A stretch of DNA of 64,000 bases from Caprella mutica (Eukaryota > Arthropoda > Malacostraca > Amphipoda > Caprellidae): the NCBI GenBank assembly GCA_947561585.1, contig CANNZV010001056.1, positions 1-64,000 on the forward strand. Reading direction: 5' to 3'. The position numbers and the translations under genes were made by a program. The notes under the pieces were generated by a model. That model saw nothing but the letters and a program-made list of their open reading frames with translations. It had not been told where the DNA came from and did no database searches. How positions within the stretch are numbered: the stretch's first letter is position 1; every line of letters starts with the position of its first letter. Shown one piece after another: positions 12,195 to 24,556 of the stretch.

Positions 12195-12875
12195 GTAAGA
12201 ACTTTGCCTTCGTTTTGATGATGTAAATTAGTAAGAACTTTACCTGCGTTCTGATGTTGTAAATTAGTAAGAACTTTGCCTTCGTTTTGATGTTGTAAAT
12301 TAGTAAGAACTTTACCTGCGTTCTGATGTTGTAAATTAGTAAGAACTTTGCCTGCGTTCTGATGTTGTAAATTAGTAAGAACTTTGCCTGCGTTCTGATG
12401 TTGTAAATTAGTAAGAACTTTACCTGCGTTCTGATGTTGTAAATTAGTAAGAACTTTGCCTGCGTTCTGATGTTGTAAATTAGTAAGAATTTTACCTGCG
12501 TTCTGATGTTGTAAATTAGTAAGAACTTTGCCTGCGTTCTGATGTTGTAAATTAGTAAGAATTTTACCTGCGTTCTGATGTTGTAAATTAGTAAGAACTT
12601 TGCCTGCGTTCTGATGTTGTAAATTAGTAAGAACTTTGCCTGTGTTCTGATGCTGTAAATTAGTAAGAACTTTGCCTGCATTCTGATGTTGCAAATTAGT
12701 AAGAACTTGCCTGTGTTCTGATGTTGTAAATCAGTAAGAACTTTGCCTGCGTTCTGATGTTGTAAATTAGTAAGAACTTCGCCTGCGTTCTGATGTTGTA
12801 AATTAGTAAGAACTTTGCCTGCATTCTGATGTTGTAAATTAGTAAGAACTTTGCCTGCGTTCTGATGTTGTAAAT
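12195..12875. repeat. 36-bp minisatellite, about 19 copies
   Basis: The unit begins gtaagaactttgcctgcg and ends ctgatgttgtaaatta. One unit near 12699 lost a base. Units alternate between ttgcctg- and ttacctg-type variants in the first and middle parts, suggesting a 72-bp dimer as the amplified unit. Because 36 is divisible by 3, several frames stay open through the array, producing 12-residue periodic translations on the minus strand (LQHQNAGKVLTN in one frame, YNIRTQAKFLLI in another). Two overlapping long frames from one array are the signature of a repeat, not of a gene. The minus frame at 12696-13019 is also array-driven. Each unit carries AGTAAGA, which resembles a 5' splice site on the + strand. 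Confidence 0.95.
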
Positions 12876-13510
12876 GAATGAGAATTCGATTTCAGTTAAA
12901 CATAATCTTGGTAGACCTAAAATTAATATATCCATGTGTTTTGTCGACATAAATATTAGAGCATAATTAGCCATCTCTATACATATAAATCTGAAGATAT
13001 GATAATTATTTGAGCGCATCCCTGCAATAAACTGCAGGTATTTTTATCCCATAGTTCTCTAACTGTTTCTCAGTTGCGATATTTTGGCGCATAGTGTTTA
13101 CTTTGTTTGCTCATATCAGTTATTGAATTCTGAGCCAAAGGATTATGGAGGGATGAGTAAAGTGAAGAGACTTTGCCTCAGGAACGTCTAGTAATAAAAC
13201 TGGTAGAAGATGTTATTAGCTATTATGGCAAGATTCATTATCATTACCAATGAATAATATATTAGATTCAAAGGTTATTTTTTATGTTCTAATACTATTA
13301 CAGAAGATATAACATCATATTATTTACTATGTAGAGAAGGAATTAGTATAAAATATCCTGTTTATTTTAGTTTAGTAACTCTTTCTAAGGTATAACTTGT
13401 TTAAGTATTATTACAAATCTAATTACAAGTGCAAAACTAATATTGACATAAACATAAACAAATAATTTCATATGTTGTACATTTCTAGTTCATATGTTCC
13501 TATGTCATTC
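12876..13510. other. gene-free stretch
   Basis: Slightly less AT-rich around 13020-13200, where short + strand frames open (for example EPKDYGGMSKVKRLCLRNV near 13132-13190), but without start or splice context. Otherwise nothing. Confidence 0.35.
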
Positions 13511-13753
13511 AAAATACGAGAGATTTTCTCGAACTGATTTCAGAAATAGAGACTATATGGTGCGTGCAATCTACGGATGTTTCACCTCCATCAGATACCA
13601 GCAGCAACATCAGTTAATTAGAGATGTTCCTGAGCAACTTTGAGATAAGTTTCAAAATATCTCGTCTGTTGCAGACAAGGGGAAAGTACTGAATACTTTC
13701 TATGCCAAAGTCAATAGAGGAGAAGTTGCTGAAGAGATCCATTGTTGTACCTA
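13511..13753 (-). repeat. interspersed repeat A, copy 2 (inverted relative to copy 1)
   Basis: Reverse complement of 4114-4351 at near identity. The frame at 13614-13805 lies mostly inside this repeat and is therefore not a supported gene. A third, truncated and more diverged piece in this orientation is at about 45749-45790, sharing agatccattgttgta. Confidence 0.85.
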
Positions 13754-16637
13754 AATAGAACGTATAAAAGAAGTGAATCTTTACCATGTCCATGCAATGA
13801 AACATGGCTTGCTGTACTTGTTAGTTAGCTATTGCAGTGAAAATATATCTGATGAAATCAATAGGAAACTAAATCAAGAAAATAATTAACATCGATTGAT
13901 TAATAAACAAATGCAGATAGATTACATACAACGGTTAGTACATGTACCAGAAAAGTGTCCGCTGTGAAAATCAACGTTCGCTGTAACGTTTTAATTCTAG
14001 TTTAGTTGAGGATTTAAACTTTGTAAGCTTTCTTTAACTTCATTTCAAAGAAACTTTAATGAACGTAAATAATCTCAGATTATTATTAAAAGAAAATTTT
14101 AATGAAATCTTACTTATATAAATATATGAATTAATTTGGTAGGTATAACTGTTGCTAAAAGTATACTATAAAATAGGGTAAAAAAGGGCATATTTTTTAA
14201 ACTTAACTTACATAGATATATAATATATGTATGTTCTTACATGCAAATTAATACACATAGCATAATTAATAACCGTTTATTAAACTGAAAGCAATAATAA
14301 AATAAATGATTTCATTTCAAGATTCTTATTTTTTTCGTTTTGTATGAATAAATAAAGTATAAATTAGAATAAAGTATAAAATAGTTACACCTTTTTAAAA
14401 AAATTAATGAAATATTATAATCAAAGAAAATGTGGCAGAAAAGGATAACAAAATTAAAATACTGGAAAAAAATATATATAAAGTGTTGATTGTAAATTGT
14501 ATTGCCTCAGAATATAATCGATGTTTGACTGGATAGATGGTACACGAATAAAATATTTGCTAAACCGTATAATTTAAAAAAGTTCGTTGTAGCGAGCTGC
14601 AGTCTGGTAGAACAGACATTTTTTGTAATTTGTATGGGGTGTCTAATCAATGATCGTTCGCTGCAATTAAGGAATACATTTGTATGTAATGTATTTAATT
14701 AAATTTATGCTTTGAAATAAATAAATGAATAAAATATCCATTCACGGCAAGTTTTGTATGGAGTTTCATGGTGAAATTTCCCGAATACATGAATATTATA
14801 TTGGCTATCAAAGTTCCTGTAAACAATGTTTCCAAGAATTACAAACTTTACGGAAAATTTTCAATATAATCGAATAACATTGGTATGTGAGGTGCGTTAT
14901 TGGAGTAGTAAGCCTTTTGTAATATCTGAGAGAAGATGAACAAATAATAAAAATCTAAATTGGTTTCGAAAATTTACATTTTAAAGTGTAAAGAAACTGA
15001 TAATAATTATAATTGACTAATTCAAAGGAATACAAGAATGAAAATGTAATAGATCTTCCAAGAGAAAAAGTTATGGGTGGGCCATAGAAAAGAAGGAGTC
15101 TCGTTTAATGGTCAGTGGACCCACCTTAACTCTTCAAGAGAATTTGAATTTAATTTTTTTTTCAACACAAAGCAAATTACAGATAATATCAAACGGTATA
15201 AAATAAGCAATCCTGTATAAGTTAGAAACTTGAGGGATAAAAGTATAAAATAGGAATAGTAAGAATAGTTAAAATGTTACATTGGGGTTATACACAAAGT
15301 AAGAAAATAGTTGACTAGTTAAAAAAATGACTATCATTACTACATAAAATCATCATGGTATTTTTCCATAATAAAATCTTTGTACAGCTTTTTAAAAGAA
15401 TAATTAGACATTTTTAATGTTAATTCTTAATAATGCATACATTTTCTTGCTTCTATAAACTCACAGATCTTAAATAATTGTCAAATAATTCTTATAAGTC
15501 AATTAAAAAAACAACCTCACAATCATGTTAACTTTACATTTCAAAATATGTATTCACAGGTGAAAAAAGAATAGAGAAAATTTATTAATTAATCATTCAT
15601 CACAAAAAGTGAGTACCGGAGTTTTGAAATGTTGTAACAATATTTACTAAAACTGAACTTTGAATTAAAATACCACTTTTTGTTACTGAATACACAAAGC
15701 TAAATGTTTTGCGGAAATTATCAAAAGCATGCTGAGAGGAAACATATAAAAATCGTACATTAAGAGAAATAATTTTTTTTCGAACAAAATTATAATACTT
15801 CACTGAGAGGAAATTTCTGATGTTTTTTTTTCAATTATTCCAAAGTGTTTTCAAATTTCCTATCTTAAATTAATTATGATAACTTATTGAAATATAAAAA
15901 TCCAAATGCTAAATATTAACCCTCAATAAATGGTTATGATTTATTGTAAATTAATACCCTGACAAACTCTGCTCCGTTTCCTGTCCTTCCTTTCGAGTGT
16001 AAAGTAAATAAACAAAATCTAACAGCATTCAACTCAATCAGATTTTCATTCGAGTGAAATCAGAGCAAACGATATTCTAGACCTAATTTATTTACTAATA
16101 TTCCTAGTAAGTTTAAAAATAATGTTTGTGATGTTTGATGATCTCCACGTCTCGAGTAGTGAGGATACGTGTTAATTGAACAAAAACAATTCAGTGTTTA
16201 CTAATTCGAATTGTACCAGAGAATGATTGGTTTAAGTACATTTATTGTTATTGGTGAAATATTGATTAATCACAATTATCATTCAAGTTTATTTATTGAC
16301 CAAAATGAAGAGACTATATTCTGTAAAACGTGAACTGCCCATTAATTCCTCACATGGAATTTAATTCGCTATGTGAACATTATTTAAAATATTTTGATAC
16401 ATAATCATAAGATATTTTGAATAAATATTAGAACTGCAAACAACATAAATATATAACTATTTTGATGTATTTTGATCGAAAAAGAGATGACTTCGCCCTA
16501 AGTTCGCATATGATTTTTGTGATTTGTTATTCCAGATCAATTTTAAAAGTGAAAAAAAATTCATTATCCATATTTTCAACTCAATTCTTCAGATTGATTA
16601 CAGTGAACCAAAGCATAGCAATGTGAAGTGTCATTTG
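13754..16637. other. gene-free AT-rich stretch
   Basis: No supported gene. An imperfect inverted repeat of about 23 bp flanks 15083-15115 (aaagttatgggtgggcc at about 15066 against ggacccaccttaactctt at about 15117). The frame at 15600-15803 has no support. Long T and A runs occur at several points. Confidence 0.35.
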
Positions 16638-16771
16638 TTAGCACTCCATTAGGCAGATGTGCTCCATTACTCTGCAGTCAAAGCCTGTAAGTTGACCTGT
16701 CCCTCTGTAGATTCGATAGCCCTCATCTACAAAGTTCAATGTGGCTTCTCTTGACTCAGGATCTGAATGCT
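16638..16771 (-). CDS. candidate terminal coding exon, product unknown
   Basis: On the minus strand a frame is open for about 43 codons and ends at TAA (16640-16638). It contains REATLNFVDEGYRIYRG and ends with a cysteine-rich tail, FDCRVMEHICLMEC. The stretch is clearly less AT-rich than its flanks and the residue mix is that of a real protein. An AG at 16773-16772 just inside an in-frame TGA (16778-16776) could be the acceptor, but the upstream sequence is not pyrimidine-rich, which lowers confidence. I recognise no family. It could equally be an exon fossil or part of an old transposon. Confidence 0.28.
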
Positions 16772-17344
16772 CTATTCAAACAACTGTTGCACGGCATGCA
16801 AAATACAAATACTTGATCATGGTGATGCAATGTAGTTGATATTTAAAACTGTGATGGTCTATTACCTTCTAACGAGCAATATACCCGTTACAAAGTAATA
16901 GACAAGTAGGTGTCAATAATGTACATATTATAACTGCTAGTTTCTCTTGTTCAATCAAATCAAAAGTTGCCATCGTTTGAATAGATGAGAATCTGTAATA
17001 TTCATTTCCCCTTTAATATATGCATGTCAAAATTAGTTCAAGCTGAACCAATATGCATACGAGTCAATGTTAAACTATTCCAAACCAACCTTATTATGGA
17101 TGAAATTGATGTATACTCTTATCCATCAATAATTATATTTGTTCTCATATTTTCTAGTTCCTCCCAACTGTGATTCATTCAAAGTATCACAATTTGTATC
17201 AATTAGTTTGGCAATAACACCTGGTCTGCACTGCAATCAATCCGAGTGTTTCGGTTTGTGATGAGAAGGAAAAGAAAATCAGAATCGGATTGTCTGGTCA
17301 GATTGGTAAATCAGTCGATGATGGAGTTACGAATTAGATTAGAA
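16772..17344. other. AT-rich stretch, weak frames only
   Basis: The + frame at 16985-17173 is unremarkable. A further + frame around 17228-17352 is open for about 40 codons (contains MRRKRKSESDCLVRLVN) before the purine tract; no start or splice support, so it is only noted. Confidence 0.3.
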
Positions 17345-17520
17345 CACGTGAAGTGGTGAAGAAGAGGAATATGGGAAGAAGAGTAAGTTTAACAGAAGAG
17401 CAAAAGAGAAAGTGAAGTGATGGAGAGGAGAAGAGGAATTGAAGAGGTGGTGAAGAGGGAGGAAATTGAACAAATTGAAGAGGGGGTAGAGTGGAAGTGA
17501 AGGAGAAGAAGAAGACTGAG
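17345..17520 (+). repeat. polypurine tract (GA-rich)
   Basis: Nearly continuous A/G on the + strand (runs of gaagaagagg, ggagaggagaagagg, ggagaagaagaag) with scattered T. The minus-strand frame at 17334-17561 is simply the translation of the complementary pyrimidines (Ser/Pro/Phe/Leu) and is not a gene. Mirror-like GA tracts of this kind can form triplex DNA or arise from microsatellite decay. Confidence 0.8.
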
Positions 17521-19441
17521 ATTCTAACTTGTGAGTGACTTTGGGGGTATCTATTTTCCAATTGTGATTTACATTATTCTTAGATTGAGATGGCTAATTC
17601 TCTTGACAACGAGGAAGAATTTGATGAATTTGAAATACCAATGATTTATATTGTCTTTTTTGAGCAAAATATTTATTATACAAATAGATTGCAATTACAT
17701 TGAAATAAAATTTCCATATTTAAATATTCAGTTTGGTCGATTCATTTTTCTCTTATTGTATTACCGATAATATTTGCCCATTTGGATTCCCATCATATTT
17801 TATTTTATATTTCGAAAATCCATTAAAATTTTCATTTACGACATAGTGGCAGTAAGATATTTTTTATAATATATCGTATTAAAATAAAATGACAACCTAA
17901 GAAGTTTAAAATTACTCTCATGTTGTGAGATAGAAGTTTCATGTACGATTACTCATGCTTGATTTTATAGATTAACAGCATGTATTGAAATAAATTTCAA
18001 TTTTGTTATCGAAAATCATACGCTCTTGAATATAATTAAAACACATTCTTTCGTTTGAATTTTATTTCATTTTAAACTATTGAGTTGCATTGTTTCAAGT
18101 CCATTAAAATATGGAAATTTGTAACGATAATGTAAGTTGTAGATTGAAGCTATGATTGAGAAAGAAGCTTTTTCGAATGAATAAATAATTTCGTATATTT
18201 CAGCAAAGGATCAATATTGTTTTCAATTCATTATGATATGCGTTTTACATTCACGCCTCACGCATATCTTTCAGTGCACGAAAAGAGAATAATAATATTA
18301 TTTGTTTATATAACAAATGGTCCACTCACAGTCAATTATAATAAACATAGCTATAAGTTATTGGTAATTTTTACTTTATCTTAAACTCTTCAGTATGTTA
18401 TTACCATTAATTCGAAGCATTGAATCACATTTTTCCCAATACTGTACCTAAATATTTCTGTTATCAATTCACGTTGGAAGACTCTAAGGAAAAAGGAAAG
18501 GAATTCGCAATCATTCGAGTGCCAGGAGATATTCCTTCTAGAGCTTCAGGAGATTAAAATGTCTGTAGTTTGCTGTTTTTCAAATTGTGAATATCATTAA
18601 TTTCATAACAAAACATGCTACATATTGTGCTTACCAATAAATTTTCATTTATTATATTATCTGACTAAAAGCATGAGGTAATATATCATAATAATATAAA
18701 TTATGGTCAAAGAGGTCAACATTCCAGTATACTGATTTCAGTTCCAATATGACAGTAGAATAACTAAATAAATCCATTGTTTCACCTCACTGCATTATAG
18801 TGACACAATGCATCTTGTCTGCATGTCACGTGACTTACATCAACACTAAGGTAATTAGTTTGCATTGGTAAAGACTGCATAATATTATAGTTTGGTGTTA
18901 TTTGCATGTGTGCACTGAACATGCAATGAAATAAACACTTTGTGGAATTATCATTTGTACATGTAAATTATGATAAAATGTTATCAAAGAACAGTTGTTA
19001 TTATTTGAGAGGATAATAAGGTAAAAGATCAATCTAACATTTGACAGTACTTTTTTCCTTCACTGTTTCTCAAATATTTAGAGATGACCTTTATTCGAGA
19101 AGATGCGTGTAGAGTCTAAATATATTAAGTCTCATTCAATGAGAAAATTACTGAAATAATTAATATAAATTCATTTGACTGCATGATATTTTTTTTTTTT
19201 TTATATTTAATAAATTATTTTTGAATTATTTGTTAACCATATGTTCACTGTAATTTAGTTTATTATACCCACTCTTTAATTTCATATCGTAACAGTTTTG
19301 ATAATTTATATTCGTAAAATACAATGTCTAATCAACAAAGAAATTTTTTAAATTATTTTAGAATGTTCAATCTCATTTTTGTACCCATTTCATTCTTATA
19401 GCTCATTTGTTACTCTTTCTATTGGATACTAAACTCAGTCA
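17521..19441. other. gene-free AT-rich stretch
   Basis: One short GC-richer patch at about 18470-18560 has two overlapping + frames open at once (one contains EDSKEKGKEFAIIRVPGD, closing near 18557). No splice or start context supports either. A T-run of about 16 bases lies near 19188. Confidence 0.3.
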
Positions 19442-19460
19442 CGTGTATCATTGATACACG
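19442..19460. repeat. 19-nt near-perfect palindrome
   Basis: CGTGTATCA and its exact reverse complement TGATACACG are separated by one base. Dyads like this bind dimeric transcription factors, but nothing here shows function. Confidence 0.5.
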
Positions 19461-21889
19461 AATCACAGCGAATGAAACCTGAGAAAATGAGGTCAATTTC
19501 CTGCAGAACTACGAAGATATTATCTCTCAGTCTCCGCATAGTCTCTTAATTAGCTGTCAATTGGATGTTCTTCCTTTTCACCAACAGTCTATTTATTCAT
19601 AGAACTGCCAATGCTTAGAGGTTCTGTTTCAGCAGTCTAATACTACTGTACTAGACTCGTGTCTGATCTCAGACTAGTGCTTGTTTTCTTAATGACTTCT
19701 CTATTAGAACCTGTGGCATATATCCCATGAAGGAAAATATCATTTGTGATGATAGACTATTTGCTAACGAGAACATCTGCAGTTATCCGTTACTGAGGTG
19801 CAATTCGGTATTTGGCTCACTGATAGAATTGCAATTTGAATGATGTAATTAACATACTTTGTACACTTTGAACTTTGTATAAACAAAAAAACACTTTGTC
19901 GAGAGTATAGATATATCTGCAAATGTTATAATTGATGCTGGATATTTTCTTCATCACCTTATTATTTGGATTTGATTTAAAGTATAATAAATATAGTTGG
20001 ATTCAATTAAAAAATTTAAAAAAAAAAATTATATACACAATGATTATAATAGTTATGATTAACAGTACATTAACTACATTAAATCTAATTGATACTATTT
20101 TTTCTAATTGTATTGAGCTATATGATGTAGTTCAACATCATCTAGCCAAGTTTCGAGATATTAGCAAAACTAATGTGTAAAATTATTAGAAAAGAAGACC
20201 AATCAATCAGAGTCACTCGTGTGATATTTTTCAAAATGCTAATTTGTACGCCTCTGTAAGTTAACGATACACACCGTCAAGAATTAATTTGCTAAAAATG
20301 CCTACGGAACCTTATAGTCTGATCATCTGCTGTACCATGCCTGTCATATATATCCTATATTAAAAAAAAGCCATCTGCGTAAGAATTTTTACTTATTCAT
20401 GCGGATTTTCATTTACTGATATTATAATTGTTGGTTAAAATTAATTATATGTAATCATATTTATATATGGTATATCTTTAATTACAAACAGACTGATTTG
20501 AGCTAAAATATAAGATTGCACTATACCTCATCACAATGCAAATCGTATGTAATTACCAATGACTGGTGAGTGTTGACATCTAGTCTATGCATATGAGAAT
20601 AATAGTCAACAGAGGGTCAGCTTGACTCTATTTTTACCTATTGACTATAGGGATAATGTATTGCTATAGCAAGAAAATGGTTTTGTATTAAACACTATAC
20701 ATATTATTGCATTATATTATTATAATACTGTAAAACTAATAAATATTGAAATTAACCTTACGAGTTAAATTCCACTCCATAGAGCTTAAAACATACTAAT
20801 TGTTAATGTAATATCAATTCCAATTGTTGATTTTTAACCAATTTCATTGTTTTTATTTGATCTTATTCTGTTTTTATGTGTTACTATTGTTAATAAAGAT
20901 ATTGCATTAGTGAATGTAATTAGTTAGATTAAGTATAATTATTTCATAATAAATTATTTACTATTTTGAAACTCCAAAAGCTTTGAAACTTTTTTCTTGA
21001 AAAAAATATTTTATTTCGAATGAAAATTCATAGTCAAGACATTTTTTGTAAATTACAATGAGTACCCTACTGCTACAAAATATTTGGGTAAGTGCCACAA
21101 GAATATTTACTTGAGAGCCACTTCATTAATGTAAAAGAAAGATGAGAATGGAAAAAAATTATTGTAAGGTACTTATTTGACCTCGAGACATTAATTGTTC
21201 TTCAAAAATGTTCATGATTAGCAAAGAAACAATTAGTTCACTGAATGTTTTTTACACTATATCCTTTTGAGTAGTCAGAAAAACTAATACTTATTTCTAA
21301 ATTGTATATACATTAATTTCATACAATAAGAAGAAATATATGAAAACATTATCTTAATTTTCTTGTGAATGAAGATTTAGAAACTTGAAATTCTACTCTA
21401 AACATCTTAAAATATATTATTTGGTAATGTAGTACCAATTGTCTATATACATATAATATAGTCACAAATGTAACCTTTAATTTTTGAAATAGAAAAAAAT
21501 TACGGGCAGCTGTTTATCTTTACACATTAATGAGGTTAGGTTCTAAATACAGCTCTATTATTGAAGAGTATTACCCTATATAGGACCTAGGGTAAAGTAA
21601 CGATACCAGATTATTTAGAAACGAAATAAAATATGAGCCTTAATTAAATTCATTGTGAAGAGAGTATTGAAGAAAGTCAATCCAAATATCATGTAAAAAA
21701 ATAAAAAAATTCACAGTTCTCACCTCAATTAATATTTTTTTATACTCATATTGCGATGCGTTTAAAAATTACATTAAATTTTCTTCTAGTTTTTATTTTA
21801 TCTCTTGTAATTAGTAATTGTACCTTACCTTATATATGGAGACATATATAATAGGTCTAACCCAATTAAACGAAAGCAGCTAGAAACAG
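19461..21889. other. gene-free stretch, locally less AT-rich at 19.5-19.8 kb
   Basis: 19461-19800 is less AT-rich but has no long frame or splice signal. The + frame at 19932-20180 is Ile/Leu/Lys-rich and not convincing. The rest is plain AT-rich DNA. Confidence 0.3.
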
Positions 21890-22200
21890 AAATTCATCGC
21901 TGTCCCGTGTCTGTAAGATGTGAGTCACATGACTTGTTTCCCTTGCTGTCCCAATATTTGAATCCCTCGCTGCCCCAATTCTGTCCTGCGTCTTGCAAAC
22001 GGAATGGGATTAGACGTGGGACATGTAGCTGTCCTACGCTGTCCCAGGTTTTGCAAGACGTGGGATTACACGTCTGACAGCTATGGGACCCCTGTGCAAA
22101 CGGCGAGGGTTCGACGTCTGCAAGGCATCTGCATTCTCTCGTCCCTCGTCTTGACCCCATCTGAAATCCGTCTATAGTGAGCGGTTATTAGACGTCATAA
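21890..22200. other. GC-rich patch with repeated gctgtccc and gacgt motifs
   Basis: Base composition jumps well above the flanks over ~300 bp. gctgtccc or its variants (cgctgtcccgtg, ttgctgtccca, cgctgtcccag, tgtccta) and gacgtggg/gacgtct words recur, and ttttgcaagacgtgggatta appears beside similar blocks such as cttgcaaacggaatgggatt. The minus frame 21894-22160 (88 codons, seven Cys) is open here, but its periodic Cys/Ser/Trp content mirrors the nucleotide repeats. A diverged SINE or MITE, or a minisatellite with long irregular units, is more likely than a gene. Confidence 0.55.
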
Positions 22201-23181
22201 GACGTGGAAAAAACCAACTTTTGGTTAGCTGGCATACTGTATAAATGTATTTATTATTGAGAGCTACTTATAATTTTTCTGGCATGAATGAATTCCTAAC
22301 AGATTGAGTAATTTTCAGTTTGTTATCGAGTTAATTGAAATTAATGTAATTTTGAGGTAGGTATTTCAGTCGAGAGATTCAAATCGAATGTGACAGTTTC
22401 ATTTCCCACAGACGAGATATTCTATGGAAATAAATAATGAGCTGATTGTCAAGAAGAATATGATGAAAACAATAATAAAGAAGCGTACTGTTATTAGTGA
22501 ATTTTCATTTCTCTTAAACCCAGATGGTCTGTGGAGCTGCCTCTTTATTAATCTATAAAGAACAAAATACCAAAATTATTACAGGTTCAATAGCTAAGGG
22601 TTTTTTTTATTTATTAGCCAATGGAAAAATTTTCACCACGCTTAGAAACTTGGCATTTTTATAATAAAATTTTGACCACAATATTGAATATTGTCTACTA
22701 TTACAGAGAATATTATCTCCATTATTAAGGTAAGAGTTGGTAAACATTTGTTACAATTAATAAAATCCGATAAAATGACAATGGCTACCTAATATACTAA
22801 ATCAGGAATAAAATCATTGCATAGATTCTTACCAGTTTTTAGAGTGTCCCTAGACAAACTTTCGAGATATTTAAAGAGAAACCAATTGAGGTAAAAAGTG
22901 GCCATAGGTATATTTTAATCATTGTAATTCAAATTAAAAGATCCTTACACCTAGACAATAAAATTGTCCGTAAAAAATTGGTAACATTTGCTATTATGGA
23001 CAATTGGACATGGCAGTGATGATACAGTGTACTATCTTCACTGTAAATATTCAGATTATATAGGCCATATGAAAATACAATAATGAATAAATCACTAATA
23101 GAAATCATTTCAAGGATTTCATTTTAAAATAAAAAATGAAGAAAAAAATTAACAAATGAAAAGGGTCCGTTGGTTTTAAAA
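22201..23181. other. gene-free AT-rich stretch
   Basis: Nothing recognised beyond AT-rich sequence and short runs of T. Confidence 0.35.
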
Positions 23182-23197
23182 CACACTGTACAGTGTG
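23182..23197. repeat. perfect 16-bp palindrome
   Basis: CACACTGTACAGTGTG is its own reverse complement. It lies ~110 bp from the end of the minus-strand open frame at 23311-23754; whether the two are related is unknown. Confidence 0.6.
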
Positions 23198-23310
23198 CAT
23201 GTTTTTCAATCGTATCCGTCATATAGTAAAATACCTTCTGAATCTAACATTTTCAAATTGACAGATTGACATTGCATACGATGTTTATGAGTTTTGTTTA
23301 TTTCCTTTAG

Positions 23311-23754
23311 TTAAGAAGAAGCTTTATCTCTCTGCTCAGACTTACCTAGAACTGCTTGTCTCAAACCAAGCAGATTTGTCTTTCTAGAAGCAGCCTTGTC
23401 TTTTCTGGAAAATATTTGTCTTGCTGATCGACTATCATTAACTGAAGTTTTCAGTTTTGAAATTTTCCTCTTTTCGAAGAATGAAAGATTTACAGAAATT
23501 CTAGAAATTGGAAACTGATAGCCGATAAATCTAAACAAAAGAGAAGGAATACAGATGGTCATGTTCGCAATGTATGGTGACTTTAACTTGTTTTGGTACA
23601 GTAAATAGTTATTGCAAACTACAGTGTACTTCTTAATTACTAAAAAGAAGGTATCGGAATACAAATGGAATAAATACTTTCCACTCTTCTTTTCCACCAT
23701 AATGGGATTGACTTGAATTAAGAGGTTTCTTTCGACTCCACGGCATGTCTTCAT
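23311..23754 (-). CDS. 147-codon open frame, unrecognised
   Basis: The longest non-repeat ATG frame in the window outside the LINE. It starts MKTCRGVERNLLIQVN. Residues 1-90 are mixed and fairly hydrophobic (IPSLLFRFIGYQFPIS near residue 70). Residues 95-147 are strongly basic and polar (SRSARQIFSRKDKAASRK, ending KSEQRDKASS), like a disordered or nucleic-acid-binding tail. No catalytic motif or named domain is visible. The region is a little less AT-rich than its flanks. It could be an exon with short non-coding extensions, a transposon ORF fragment, or a lucky opening. No intron signals or promoter are obvious. Confidence 0.25.
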   Translation of the reverse strand: MKTCRGVERNLLIQVNPIMVEKKSGKYLFHLYSDTFFLVIKKYTVVCNNYLLYQNKLKSPYIANMTICIPSLLFRFIGYQFPISRISVNLSFFEKRKISKLKTSVNDSRSARQIFSRKDKAASRKTNLLGLRQAVLGKSEQRDKASS

Positions 23755-24556
23755 TGCAGTATTTTTTCTAACCGTAAATCAAAGGTTTTGGTAATATATG
23801 TATGGGATTTTTAATATAATTTTACAATTTTAGAATGATTTTCGAATCATAGAAAATCAAACAATCGCCTTCAATTGTCTCTCTTACAACAACATTTGAA
23901 ATTCATTTTCATTATTCGTAAATAAGGGTTTTAATTTTGTAAATGCAGGCATTGTGAATATATGAATTTGAAAATGTTGGCATTGTAATTAAGAGTATTT
24001 GTAATTTATGTATATGTAGATTATAGACTGATATGAACTTTAAACAAATTTCTTCTGAATAGTATTTACTCAAAAGACAATATTTCCGTCACAAAATATC
24101 TTCAATAAAGAGATAAAAGAGCAGGAAATTTCCCCTTAATAAATCTACAAAGGATGACCTCTGGTCTCCCTTATGGCTGTAGATACCTATAACCATTTCA
24201 TGCATCGGATGAGAGGAGGTATGCCTATATTCTTTGATAAAAAGAAATAGCTAACTGAAATTAGAAGAGCTTTTTGTACAAAAACGGTAAAAATGAATAA
24301 ATAATGTAATATCATTGGGGTTCAATTTTATTTTGAATTGTAAATGAGTCTCACTATCTATTCAACTGGAATGCTAAGAAATAATTTAACATATTGGTAA
24401 TATTTAAACATTGTCTCAATAGAAGAAAGGTACATGCATAATAATAATATGAAGAAACGTATGGCATGAACATTACTATTATTGAAATTTATTAATGAAT
24501 ACTTAATACTTCAGTACGAAATCTATTCAAATTTGTTAGAGTGGTCATATTTCTTT
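23755..24556. other. gene-free AT-rich stretch
   Basis: No recognisable feature. Confidence 0.35.

Noticed and set aside
12160..12694. Two long minus-strand ORFs of 173 and 168 codons with 12-residue repeats
   Set aside because: Both are produced by the 36-bp array in different frames; a unit divisible by 3 without in-frame stops keeps frames open automatically.
17334..17561. 75-codon Ser/Pro/Phe-rich minus-strand ORF
   Set aside because: It is the pyrimidine complement of the polypurine tract; no splice or start support.
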